Shown here: in pieces, positions 45,501 to 53,168 of the stretch
How positions within the stretch are numbered: position 1 is the stretch's first letter
Layout: every line of letters begins with the position of its first letter
Notes under the pieces: model-generated
Databases searched by the model: none
Told to the model about the DNA's origin: nothing
Seen by the model: only the letters and a program-made list of their open reading frames with translations
DNA from: Paenibacillus tritici
GTDB lineage: Bacteria > Bacillota > Bacilli > Paenibacillales > Paenibacillaceae
Length of the DNA: 64,000 nucleotides
Reading direction: 5' to 3'
NCBI RefSeq assembly: GCF_013204885.1
Contig: NZ_JABMKX010000001.1
Span: 539,284-603,283, forward strand
Translations under genes and position numbers: made by a program

Positions 45501-46444
45501 CCGGAGGAGGGATCTCCTTCCGTATCCTGGGCAAGCTGGATTTCAGCAATATCTATATGAACTCGAATCTGCGGTCCCGTTACAACCAGAACGCGATCTA
45601 CAAAGGCATGATGGATAACTTCGGCAATAATTCAGTCATTCATAATGTCTGGATCGAGCATTTCGAATGTGGAATGTGGGTGGGTGATTATGCGCGGACC
45701 CCGGCGATTTTTGCGAATAATCTGCTTGTAGAGAACAGCCGTATCCGCAACAATCTGGCGGACGGCATCAACTACTCCCAGGGAACCAGCAACTCTACCG
45801 TCCGCAATACCAATGTGCGCAACAACGGGGACGATGGTCTGGCCGTGTGGCCGAGCAACACCTTTGGTGCACCGGATGGGGTGAATAACACTTTTTCGTA
45901 CAATACGATTGAGAATAACTGGCGTGCCGGCGCTATCGGCATCTTCGGGGGCAGTGGTCACAAGGCGGATCACAACTATATCATCGACACGGTGGGCGGC
46001 TCCGGTATCCGGCTGAATACGACCTTTCCGGGGGCACATTTCAACAACAACACGGGGATGATTTTCTCGGATACGACGATTATTAACAGCGGCACCAGCC
46101 GTGACTTGTATGACGGGGAGCGCGGCGCGATTGATCTCGAAGCTTCGAGTGATCCGATCAAGAATGTAACCTTCACCAACATCGACATCATCAACACCCA
46201 GCGGGATGCGATCCAGTTCGGATACGGTGGCGGCTTCTCGGGTATCGTATTCAACAACATCAACATCAACGGTACAGGTCTCGATGGAGTGACAACGTCC
46301 AGGTTCTCCGGCGCCCATAAGGGAGCGGCAATCTACACGTATACCGGCAACGGTTCGGCTACCTTCAATAACCTGACTACCAGCAATATTGCGTATCCAA
46401 GCCTGTATTATATTCAGAGCGGATTTGGGCTGTTGATTCAGTAG
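42524..46444 (+). CDS. Secreted multidomain GH87-type alpha-1,3-glucanase/mycodextranase
   Basis: 1306 residues. Signal peptide 1-31. Order: F5/8C-type carbohydrate-binding domain (about 33-170), Thr/Pro linker, CBM35/6-like domain (188-315, starting YEAEAA), a long Pro-Thr-Ala linker (316-370), second F5/8C domain (371-506), two CARDB-like beta domains (510-615, 620-735), then a large catalytic region with a pectin-lyase-like beta-helix opening VTDYGAVAGDGQDD near 912. Asp1080, Asp1103 and Asp1104 are spaced 23 and 1, as I recall for the catalytic Asp residues of Paenibacillus GH87 Agl-FH1 (1045, 1068, 1069). It likely hydrolyses alpha-1,3-glucan of fungal walls or plaque-like polymers. AAGGAGG precedes the ATG. 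Confidence 0.85.
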   Translation: MRNKYVVWSLVVTLLISTLFMAAGPLTRSSAAGGPNLTLNATVTSSGQSQNYTPDHVKDSNQSTYWESTNDAFPEWIQVDLGSLTTVDQLVLKLPASWETRTQTLAVQGSMNGSTFTDIVGAAAYVFDPSVAGNSVTVNFTATGTRYVRLMFSANNVWPAAQLSELEIYGASSATAAPTSTPSATSAPAGSYEAEAAALSGGAKVNTDHSGYSGTGFVDGYLTQGPNTTFTVSVSAAGTRNVTLKYANASGSDKTLSIYVNGVKLRQTTLPNLANWDTWSTKAEALPLNSGSNTIAYKYDAGDTGNVNLDQITVAQAVIATPAPSPTAAPTSTPAPTATVAPTPTQAPTATATPAPTATATPVPTSTASPGGNIAIGKAISASSNTQNFIAGNANDNNTATYWEGNGNPSSLTLDLGANHNITSLVLKLNPATEWGTRTQNIQVLGQNQSSTTFSNLVSAQTYTFNPASGNTVTIPVTATVKRLQLNITSNSGAPAGQIAEFQVFGAAAANPDLSITGMSWTPASPVESSTVTLNAVVKNIGNAVAAATTVNFYLNNELAGSAPVAALAAGASTTVSLNAGTLTAGTYPLSAKVDEANQIIEQNDNNNSYTNSSPLVVAPVSSSDLVGTTSWSPDTPAAGSSVTFSVNLKNQGNLASSGGAHGITVALKNQAGATVQTFTGSYSGAIAAGASVNVSVPGTWSAVNGSYTVTTTIAADANEVIAKQANNVKTVNLVVYALRGASVPYSRYDTQDATRGGSAALKSAPNFDQMLTASEASGQSYIALPSNGSYAQWTVRAGQGGAGVTMRFTMPDSADGMGLTGALDVYVNGAKAKTIPLTSYYSWQYFSGDQPGDAPSAGRPLFRFDEVHWKMDTPLQPGDTIRIQKSNGDSLEYGVDFLEIEPVPAAIARPANSVSVTDYGAVAGDGQDDLAAFNSAVTAAVAGGKSLYIPSGTFNLSSMWVIGSVSNMINNFTVTGAGYWHTNLQFTNPNAAGGGISFRILGKLDFSNIYMNSNLRSRYNQNAIYKGMMDNFGNNSVIHNVWIEHFECGMWVGDYARTPAIFANNLLVENSRIRNNLADGINYSQGTSNSTVRNTNVRNNGDDGLAVWPSNTFGAPDGVNNTFSYNTIENNWRAGAIGIFGGSGHKADHNYIIDTVGGSGIRLNTTFPGAHFNNNTGMIFSDTTIINSGTSRDLYDGERGAIDLEASSDPIKNVTFTNIDIINTQRDAIQFGYGGGFSGIVFNNININGTGLDGVTTSRFSGAHKGAAIYTYTGNGSATFNNLTTSNIAYPSLYYIQSGFGLLIQ

Positions 46445-46459
46445 CCTAGAGATAGACGG

Positions 46460-46487
46460 GAGGGGCCTAAGAGGCTCCTCTTTTTTT
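46460..46487 (+). terminator. Intrinsic terminator after glucanase gene
   Basis: GAGGGGCCT pairs with AGGCTCCTC (one G-T) with an AAG loop, followed by seven T. Confidence 0.92.
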
Positions 46488-46796
46488 GGTTTTAGCCAGT
46501 TGAGTGCGTGATGTGTTCAAATGTATAGATTTATTTATTCATTTGTAAATTTAAAATAGATTATTATCGAGTTATCTTTTAATAATTGTATTTAATTTAA
46601 TTTAAATTCAATATTATTACAAAAATTTCGGTTTACAGATGGAAAATGCTGTGATAAGATGCGAATTAATTGGAGGGGGAATATTTTCGGTTTATTTACA
46701 AACGTAAAGTATATCATTCATTTGTTTACTTGTTTGTGCACTTTCAAAAAACCAATTTATACGTGAAAAAACACTAATTCCAAAAAACAAGGTGTG
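46488..46796. other. AT-rich gap upstream of exporter genes
   Basis: Composition drops sharply to AT-rich here and remains so through the exporter genes. GGAGGGGG at 46672-46679 looks like a strong ribosome site, but no ATG, GTG or TTG follows at the right distance; ATT 46682 would open 26 codons. An ATG at 46659 opens a 35-codon frame without ribosome site. No convincing precursor peptide was found. Confidence 0.4.
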
Positions 46797-48587
46797 ATGA
46801 AGCTGCAATTACTACAATATTGCCTGGACCCGATAAAAATCATGATAAAGTTTTGTAAAGCTCATGCCGTAATCAAAATAATTTTGTTAATAGTGTCAGC
46901 CATTTTGGCACCGTTAAGCTTGTTGCTAACCGAAGATCTAATCGACAGTGTATCTGAATTATACAAAGGCAATGCGGGTTACACCCACGTGGGTCTGAAC
47001 CTGGTGCTGCTACTTATCACTATTTTGACAATCTCCCTTTGTACGTCGATGGAGGGTTACCTCATTATAAATTTTGATAGATTATTACTGAAAAACTGGA
47101 CACCGGTTGTATTGAACAAGTATAAGCAGCTCAAATACAGTTGTTTCGAAGATCAAGAAACGCAGGATACTATATTTCAAATGAGCGACAATCCTAGTGA
47201 AAGTATCAAAAACAGTTTTCTTAATATCACGCAGATAGGCAGTTCTCTGCTTTCACTGGTACTACTAAATCTGGTATTTGCCAAGGTTTCTGTCTGGTTG
47301 TCAGTACTTTGTTTTTTATTCACGGTTCCCATGCTTTTTCTAAACTATAGAGCGATGACTATCCTCGACAGCCTTTTCTACAAACAATCTGCCGAAGACC
47401 GGAAGCTGGGATATTTGTTAGGGTTGTTGACTACTAAATCCTCCCTTTCTGAACTCAAATTATTTGGTGCGGTAGAATATATCGTTAATCAATGGGGAGG
47501 GATCAGAAGTAAAGTTTATAAAGAGAGGGTGGGCGCCAATGTAACATCTCAAAAACTTATCTTTATCAATACTTTATGTGTTATGGCTTGGACGGTGCTA
47601 GTTATTATTACGCTAGTAAATTATATGTACAACGGACTCATTACTTTAGGACTTTTTGTAGCTTTAATCGGCTCTCTCAATTCTATTATCAGTATATCGG
47701 AGCAGGTCTCCTGGGAATATTCCGAATACTCCCGAAATGTATTGAAGACAAAGTACTATAAGCATTTTATGTCTTTGCCTGAAAGTGAAGAGAGCGCTGA
47801 TCTCAAAAGAGAGAGGTGTTTCAATCCTCCTGAAATTTGTTTCAATGATGTCTACTTTTCATATCCCCAGTCTCAAAAACCGATTCTGCAAGGTGTATCC
47901 CTGACGATAAGACCTAATGAGAGAATTGCAATTGTCGGTAAAAATGGTGCTGGAAAGTCTACGCTAATTAAGCTGTTGTGCGGGCTTTATCAACCTGATA
48001 GGGGGGAGATCACTATTAATGGTATAGCGCTTTCAAACTTGAGTCAGCATGAGATTTCTGCTCTTTTCAGCGTCGTCTTCCAGGATTTCATGAAATACAG
48101 TTTAACTGTACGGGAGAATATAGCCTTAGGGAATATTACAAAAATCCATAACGATGCAGCTATAGATAAGGCCTTGGGACAGGCTGAACCAATGGGATTC
48201 CTTAAGCTTACCGGGAAAGGGCTGAATACGCCTTTAGGGAAGCTGGAGGATGACGGCATAGACCTGTCTGGAGGCGAGTGGCAGCGGATTACTATAGCCA
48301 GAGCACTTTTGGCCGATTCTTCATTTATCATTCTAGACGAGCCAACAGCTTCTTTGGACCCGGTTGCAGAAAGTGAACTTTATCAATCTCTTTCTTTAGT
48401 TATACAAGAAAAAGGTTCGATCATGATCTCACATCGTTTGGCAAGTGCCAAATTGGCAGACAAAATCTTTGTTATAGATGATGGGCGGATCTGCGAAGAA
48501 GGCAACCATGATGAGTTAATCGCCAAACAGGGAATATATGCTGAAATGTTCAGAGCTCAGGCGAAATGGTATGACATCATATGTTAA
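46797..48587 (+). CDS. ABC exporter half-transporter (first of heterodimeric pair)
   Basis: About 596 residues (ATG 46797; GTG 46794 is possible; ribosome site weak). Six membrane helices (about 25-320) form an exporter-type membrane domain, fused to an ATPase with Walker A GKNGAGKST near 381, signature LSGGEWQRITIARAL near 489 and Walker B FIILDEPTASLD near 510. No C39 peptidase domain is at the N-terminus. It overlaps the next exporter gene by 7 bp. Such pairs export peptides, lipids or drugs. The AT-rich composition differs from the flanking glucanase and oppA genes, suggesting transfer. Confidence 0.88.
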   Translation: MKLQLLQYCLDPIKIMIKFCKAHAVIKIILLIVSAILAPLSLLLTEDLIDSVSELYKGNAGYTHVGLNLVLLLITILTISLCTSMEGYLIINFDRLLLKNWTPVVLNKYKQLKYSCFEDQETQDTIFQMSDNPSESIKNSFLNITQIGSSLLSLVLLNLVFAKVSVWLSVLCFLFTVPMLFLNYRAMTILDSLFYKQSAEDRKLGYLLGLLTTKSSLSELKLFGAVEYIVNQWGGIRSKVYKERVGANVTSQKLIFINTLCVMAWTVLVIITLVNYMYNGLITLGLFVALIGSLNSIISISEQVSWEYSEYSRNVLKTKYYKHFMSLPESEESADLKRERCFNPPEICFNDVYFSYPQSQKPILQGVSLTIRPNERIAIVGKNGAGKSTLIKLLCGLYQPDRGEITINGIALSNLSQHEISALFSVVFQDFMKYSLTVRENIALGNITKIHNDAAIDKALGQAEPMGFLKLTGKGLNTPLGKLEDDGIDLSGGEWQRITIARALLADSSFIILDEPTASLDPVAESELYQSLSLVIQEKGSIMISHRLASAKLADKIFVIDDGRICEEGNHDELIAKQGIYAEMFRAQAKWYDIIC

Positions 48588-50332
48588 AGCAGCTGGCTAA
48601 AATATTTAGAATAGCAATGGACTCTTCGCCCGGATCGCTTTTGATTATTGTAATTAGTTCGGCTGCCGGTTTCTTATATCCCGTAGTCTCAACCAGAATT
48701 TTGTCATCAATCTTTCATGAATTTAGCAACACGGCTTTGTTTAATCTGCATAAAATCTATTTTTTCATGGTGCTATTTATAGCGATTTATATCCTGAAAA
48801 CCATCCTTCAGAGTATCGCCGGGTTATTTGTGTCAATTGGGATTTACGAGAAACTGGGATATCAGCTTAATATTTATATAGGCGAAAAGTGTACGAAGCT
48901 TCCTTTTATCAGCATGGAAACACCTGAAATATTAAATAAGTTAAATAGAGCAAAAGATTGTGTAACGAGAGCGGTAATTCCGCAATTAATTATGATAACC
49001 ATCAGCGTGTTCTCCAGTTTCATCTCGGTGCTTCTTGTAATCACTCTGTTAGCATCCTATAGCTTATGGTTTATTCCAATCTCCTTGCTTAGCGTGCTTC
49101 CTTATTTAATATCCAGAATTATCCGGGGTAAAGAATTCTACTATTTGAAATGGTTTCAGGCCCCCAAGCGGAGATCCCTGGATTATTTCTGGAGTCTGTT
49201 CAATAATAAGCAGGCTGTAAAAGAGATGCGGGTTAACGGCAGCGGCGATTACTTGGCTGAGAAGTGGACCTATTATCGTGATGCTGTGTTGAGTCAAGAG
49301 TGGGATTTCAGAAGGAAAGATAGTCTGACTTTACTAGTGTGCGATTTTCTCAGGACACTTGGATACTTGACCAGCATATTTTTTGCCTACAGACTTGTTA
49401 TCCATCATGAGATAACGATCGGACTGTTTGGTGCGTGTATTGCTGCTTTTGCAATAGTGCAAGACCAGACAAGATCTTTCCTGGTGGAATTTGGCCGTTT
49501 TAAAGAACACTTGTTGTTCTCGAAAGACTATCTTGATTTCTTGGAATTGGAGGAAGAGGTTGAGGGCAGAGCGCAAATAAAAGGAGCTTTTAATCAAATT
49601 ACTATGGACAATGTTACTTTTCGATACCCGAATAGTACAGATTATGCTCTGAAAAATGTGAGCCTGCAAATACACAAAGGAGAAAAGCTGGCAATAGTCG
49701 GAAAAAACGGAAGCGGGAAAACCACCCTGGCAAAATTACTCTTGGGGATGTATTCATCCAGCAGCGGCAGCATTTATTACAATGGAACGGATCTTAAGGA
49801 TATCAATAAAACAAGTTATTATTCCCTCATTTCCTCTATATGGCAGGATTTTGTTACCTACAAACTTACCATCAGAGAGAATATTGCGATTAGTAAGACT
49901 CAAAAAATAGATAGCGATGAGGCTATTTTAAATGTTGTGAAAATGATGGGGATGGAGAAGCTTGTCAGAGAAAACGGATTGGATACCCCTATCGGAAGTG
50001 AATTTGGCGGGATTGAGTTATCGGGTGGAGACAACCAGCGGCTTGGACTTGCCAGAACGATGTTCCGGGATAGTTCAATAGTTATTCTGGACGAACCAAC
50101 TTCTGCTATGGACCCGACCTTCGAATCGGAAGTGCTGGAGAAATTCCTGGAAATTTCAGAGAATAAAACATCCTTGGTTATTTCTCATAGACTGGGGCTA
50201 TGCAGAGTGGTGGACAGGATTATCGTCATGAATAATGGTGAAATTGTGGGAATCGGGACGCATAAAGAACTGCTTGAGAACAATGCTGAATACATAAAAC
50301 TCTATACAGCTCAAGAACAGTGGTATCACTAG
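48581..50332 (+). CDS. ABC exporter half-transporter (second of heterodimeric pair)
   Basis: 583 residues. A membrane domain with six helices (about 15-300) is followed by an ATPase with Walker A GKNGSGKTT near 372, signature LSGGDNQRLGLARTM near 481 and Walker B IVILDEPTSAMD near 502. Glu follows Walker B Asp in both subunits, so both ATP sites look catalytic. It overlaps the preceding half-transporter by 7 bp; the two should assemble as a heterodimer. No immunity, modification or regulatory gene is adjacent, so the cargo is unknown. Confidence 0.88.
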   Translation: MLKQLAKIFRIAMDSSPGSLLIIVISSAAGFLYPVVSTRILSSIFHEFSNTALFNLHKIYFFMVLFIAIYILKTILQSIAGLFVSIGIYEKLGYQLNIYIGEKCTKLPFISMETPEILNKLNRAKDCVTRAVIPQLIMITISVFSSFISVLLVITLLASYSLWFIPISLLSVLPYLISRIIRGKEFYYLKWFQAPKRRSLDYFWSLFNNKQAVKEMRVNGSGDYLAEKWTYYRDAVLSQEWDFRRKDSLTLLVCDFLRTLGYLTSIFFAYRLVIHHEITIGLFGACIAAFAIVQDQTRSFLVEFGRFKEHLLFSKDYLDFLELEEEVEGRAQIKGAFNQITMDNVTFRYPNSTDYALKNVSLQIHKGEKLAIVGKNGSGKTTLAKLLLGMYSSSSGSIYYNGTDLKDINKTSYYSLISSIWQDFVTYKLTIRENIAISKTQKIDSDEAILNVVKMMGMEKLVRENGLDTPIGSEFGGIELSGGDNQRLGLARTMFRDSSIVILDEPTSAMDPTFESEVLEKFLEISENKTSLVISHRLGLCRVVDRIIVMNNGEIVGIGTHKELLENNAEYIKLYTAQEQWYH

Positions 50333-50456
50333 TACAGCTGCGGGAACGGAAGTAAGGTATTAATTATTGATCTTCGATAAATTACGACAGCGTAATATAT
50401 GCCCCCCATGCTATTCTATTACTAATACATAATGACTTTACAAAGGGGAAACGTTG

Positions 50457-52046
50457 ATGAAAAGGTTGCTTTATATCATTTTGGCAGTAGGTTTAATGAT
50501 GAGTGTAACGCTCACGGGAGGAAGAGGTACTTCATCTGCTGCACAGGCGAATAAAGGATTACGTATCGGTATGGGAAGTCTTCCAGATCAGCTTGACCCG
50601 GCAGCAGCTGCGGATAACAGCACAGTGACGGTTGTCAAAGGGTTATTTGAAGGACTGGTCCGCTTGAATGCGGCTGGTCAGGCCGTTCCGGCAATTGCAA
50701 AATCATGGACCCTCTCGAAGGATGGCAGAACGTATACCTTTGCACTCCGCGGGGATGCGAAATGGAGCAACGGGCAGCAGGTGCTGGCCTCGGACTTCGA
50801 GTATGCCTGGAAGCGGGCGCTGGCTCCGGAAGCCAAGAATGTCTATGCTTTTAATATGTACATGATTAATAATGCGCAGAACTACAACGAGGGACTTCTG
50901 AAGGATACCTCCAAAATCGGCGTAAAGGCGTTGAATAACACCACACTCCAGGTCACATTAAAGGAGAAAACCTCCTACTTCATCCAGCTGCTCGCAGAGA
51001 GCATCTATCTGCCGGTGTACGCTAAGACCGCGAAGGCCAATAACCAATGGGCAACAGACATTAAGTCTATGGTAACCAATGGTCCCTTCAAGCTAAAGAC
51101 ATGGAAGAGTAATGAGATTTCTATAGTTAAAAATCCTGCTTATTATGCGGCCCAAGAAATTAAGCTGCCGGAGGTACGTCTGCTGCTGCCTGGGAATCCG
51201 ACCGTCGCTTATATAAATAAGGAGGTTGACTGGACTGGAGGCGGCGGGGAGGAATCGGTGGATTATACATCTTTAGATAGCGTATCTTCCCGCGACCTGC
51301 ATGAAGGACCCTATGCTTCCACCTATTTTTATCAATTCAATCTGACGAAGCCGCCGTTTGACAATCTGAAGATCCGCCAGGCATTGGCGATGGCGATTGA
51401 CCGTGAAGCCTTGCGTTACGGCAATCCGGCATTTGGATTGGTGCCGCCAAGTATTCATGGGACCCAGTTGAATTTCCGCACAGAGATGTCGGACAAGATG
51501 TACTTTCATGAGGATGTGGCGGCGGCCAAGCAATTACTGAAGGAAGGCATGAGAGAAGCGGGACTCACCAAGTTCCCCAGCTTCACTATTATCGTGAATG
51601 AATATATCAACCATGACGTTATCGCAACTAAAGTGATTAAGGACTGGCAAAAGAACTTAGGTATTGAAGCAAGTGTAGAAGTCCAAAGCTTCGAGGAACT
51701 GCTGGATAATCGTATACATCAGAACTATGCTATTGCAAGAGCGGGATGGAGCGCTGATTTCAATGATCCGGCCTCAATGCTGGAGCTGTTCAGTTCACAG
51801 AATGTCTCCAATGATACGGGGTGGAGCAATGCAGGGTATGACCGTTATATGCAGCAAGCCCGGCAGGCGGCCGACCCCGGCACACGTATGCAGATCTATG
51901 CCACGGCCGAACAGCTGCTCATGAATCAAATGGCGGTTATTCCACTGTTTTACAGTGTGACTGATTATTTGAGTCATCCTAATATCAAAAATGTATATGT
52001 TGACTATGACGGGTCCATAGCTTTCACAAGAGGGTCGTGGCGGTGA
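50457..52046 (+). CDS. Oligopeptide ABC transporter substrate-binding protein (OppA-like)
   Basis: 529 residues from ATG 50457, 8 bp after AAAGGGG. It belongs to the SBP_bac_5 family: RIGMGSLPDQLDPA near 38 and GLFEGLVRLN near 68 are the typical opening. The N-terminus is signal-peptide-like, but at the lipobox the sequence is LTGGRG with Gly where Cys is expected, so it would not be lipid-anchored by the usual route. No permease or ATPase of an Opp importer is adjacent; it may serve a transporter elsewhere or be a solitary sensor protein. The neighbouring exporter pair is not its import partner. Confidence 0.87.
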   Translation: MKRLLYIILAVGLMMSVTLTGGRGTSSAAQANKGLRIGMGSLPDQLDPAAAADNSTVTVVKGLFEGLVRLNAAGQAVPAIAKSWTLSKDGRTYTFALRGDAKWSNGQQVLASDFEYAWKRALAPEAKNVYAFNMYMINNAQNYNEGLLKDTSKIGVKALNNTTLQVTLKEKTSYFIQLLAESIYLPVYAKTAKANNQWATDIKSMVTNGPFKLKTWKSNEISIVKNPAYYAAQEIKLPEVRLLLPGNPTVAYINKEVDWTGGGGEESVDYTSLDSVSSRDLHEGPYASTYFYQFNLTKPPFDNLKIRQALAMAIDREALRYGNPAFGLVPPSIHGTQLNFRTEMSDKMYFHEDVAAAKQLLKEGMREAGLTKFPSFTIIVNEYINHDVIATKVIKDWQKNLGIEASVEVQSFEELLDNRIHQNYAIARAGWSADFNDPASMLELFSSQNVSNDTGWSNAGYDRYMQQARQAADPGTRMQIYATAEQLLMNQMAVIPLFYSVTDYLSHPNIKNVYVDYDGSIAFTRGSWR

Positions 52047-52198
52047 AAAGCGTATAGAATACAAGATCAGGAGGCCATGAGCGAATTGCTGCTCACGGCT
52101 TCTTAGCGGTGTCTTGTTCCTAAAGGTTGTATGCTGACTAACGTTCTGCAATACTATCTATACCATTATGACAACGAAAGCAAAGGAGCCGCTAAAAT

Positions 52199-53029
52199 AT
52201 GCAGACCGCTTCATTGACAGCCATCGCGGCAGGTTACCGGCATTCTGTGCTGCTCCTGCCGGATGGAACGGTAAAGGCAACAGGGGACAATACATTCGGG
52301 CAATGCGAGGTAAGCGGCTGGCGTGATATAGTTGCGGTTGCAGCAGGCAATGCTCATACAGGGAATGCCCATACCGCGGGACTTCTCGAGGATGGAACGG
52401 TTGTGGCAGCCGGCTGGAACAAGCATGATCAATGTAATGTGGGAGATTGGCACGATATCATTGCGATTGCAGCGGGCTGGCGCCGTACTGTCGGGTTGAA
52501 GGCAGACGGAACAGTGGTCGCGGCGGGAAGAAACAACGAAGGTCAATGTGAGGTTAGCAGTTGGGCGGATATTGTTGCAGTTACAGCAGGAGACTGGCAC
52601 ACGGTTGGACTCAAGGCTGATGGTACTGCCATTACTGCGGGGAACAACCGCTATGGGCAGCGGAATGTGAACGCCTGGCAGGATATAACGATGATCGCGG
52701 CGGGTTATCTTCATACGGGCGGACTCAGAGCAGACGGCACAGTAGTAGTTACAGGGATGAACAAGCGTGGACAAGGTGAAGTAGGCGGCTGGTGCAACAT
52801 TAAGTCCATCGCGGCAGGCAGTCACCATACGATTGGCCTTGCATGGGACGGCACGGTTATGGCTGCGGGCTGGAATGATTACGGGCAATGTGAAGTAAGC
52901 AACTGGCAGAATATCGTTGCGGTCGCAGCGGGATGCACCCATACGCTAGGTCTTCAAGCGGATGGCGTGGTGGTTGCGGCAGGGAGCAATGCATACGGGC
53001 AATGTGAGGTCAGTCTGCTGCACCTCTAA
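52199..53029 (+). CDS. RCC1-repeat beta-propeller protein
   Basis: 276 residues made of seven repeats of about 38-43 residues, each of the form xAIAAGxxHTxGLxxDGTVVAAGxN followed by GQCEV and W-x-DI (pattern written with x for variable residues). This is an RCC1-like seven-blade propeller. The second repeat has a five-residue duplication GNAHTGNAHT. No signal peptide or other domain is present, so it is probably a cytosolic binding scaffold with unknown partner. AAAGGAG lies 10 bp before the ATG. It immediately precedes the kdp promoter region on the same strand. Confidence 0.85.
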   Translation: MQTASLTAIAAGYRHSVLLLPDGTVKATGDNTFGQCEVSGWRDIVAVAAGNAHTGNAHTAGLLEDGTVVAAGWNKHDQCNVGDWHDIIAIAAGWRRTVGLKADGTVVAAGRNNEGQCEVSSWADIVAVTAGDWHTVGLKADGTAITAGNNRYGQRNVNAWQDITMIAAGYLHTGGLRADGTVVVTGMNKRGQGEVGGWCNIKSIAAGSHHTIGLAWDGTVMAAGWNDYGQCEVSNWQNIVAVAAGCTHTLGLQADGVVVAAGSNAYGQCEVSLLHL

Positions 53030-53030
53030 T

Positions 53031-53095
53031 CTTAATGCAATCTTAATGCCACAGCAGAATCCGTAATACTATGCTGATTATGCACATGCTATACT
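53031..53095 (+). promoter_or_regulatory. Kdp promoter element 1 (before kdpD)
   Basis: CTTAAT at 53031 and 53042 (11 bp apart), CGTAAT at 53062 (20 bp later) and -10-like TATACT at 53090 (28 bp later). The same offsets occur in elements 2 and 3. Probable binding region of an OmpR-type regulator, most likely KdpE. Confidence 0.6.
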
Positions 53096-53168
53096 GACGC
53101 TAGAGTGTATAATGGCTGGGAGAAATCCATGGAACAATGAGGTTCATAAGAGGAAAGGAAACCTTCGG

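Noticed and set aside
53108..53113. TATAAT before kdpD as the main -10
   Set aside because: No -35 at the right distance, while TATACT at 53090 has the same offset from the upstream hexamers as in the other two kdp elements.
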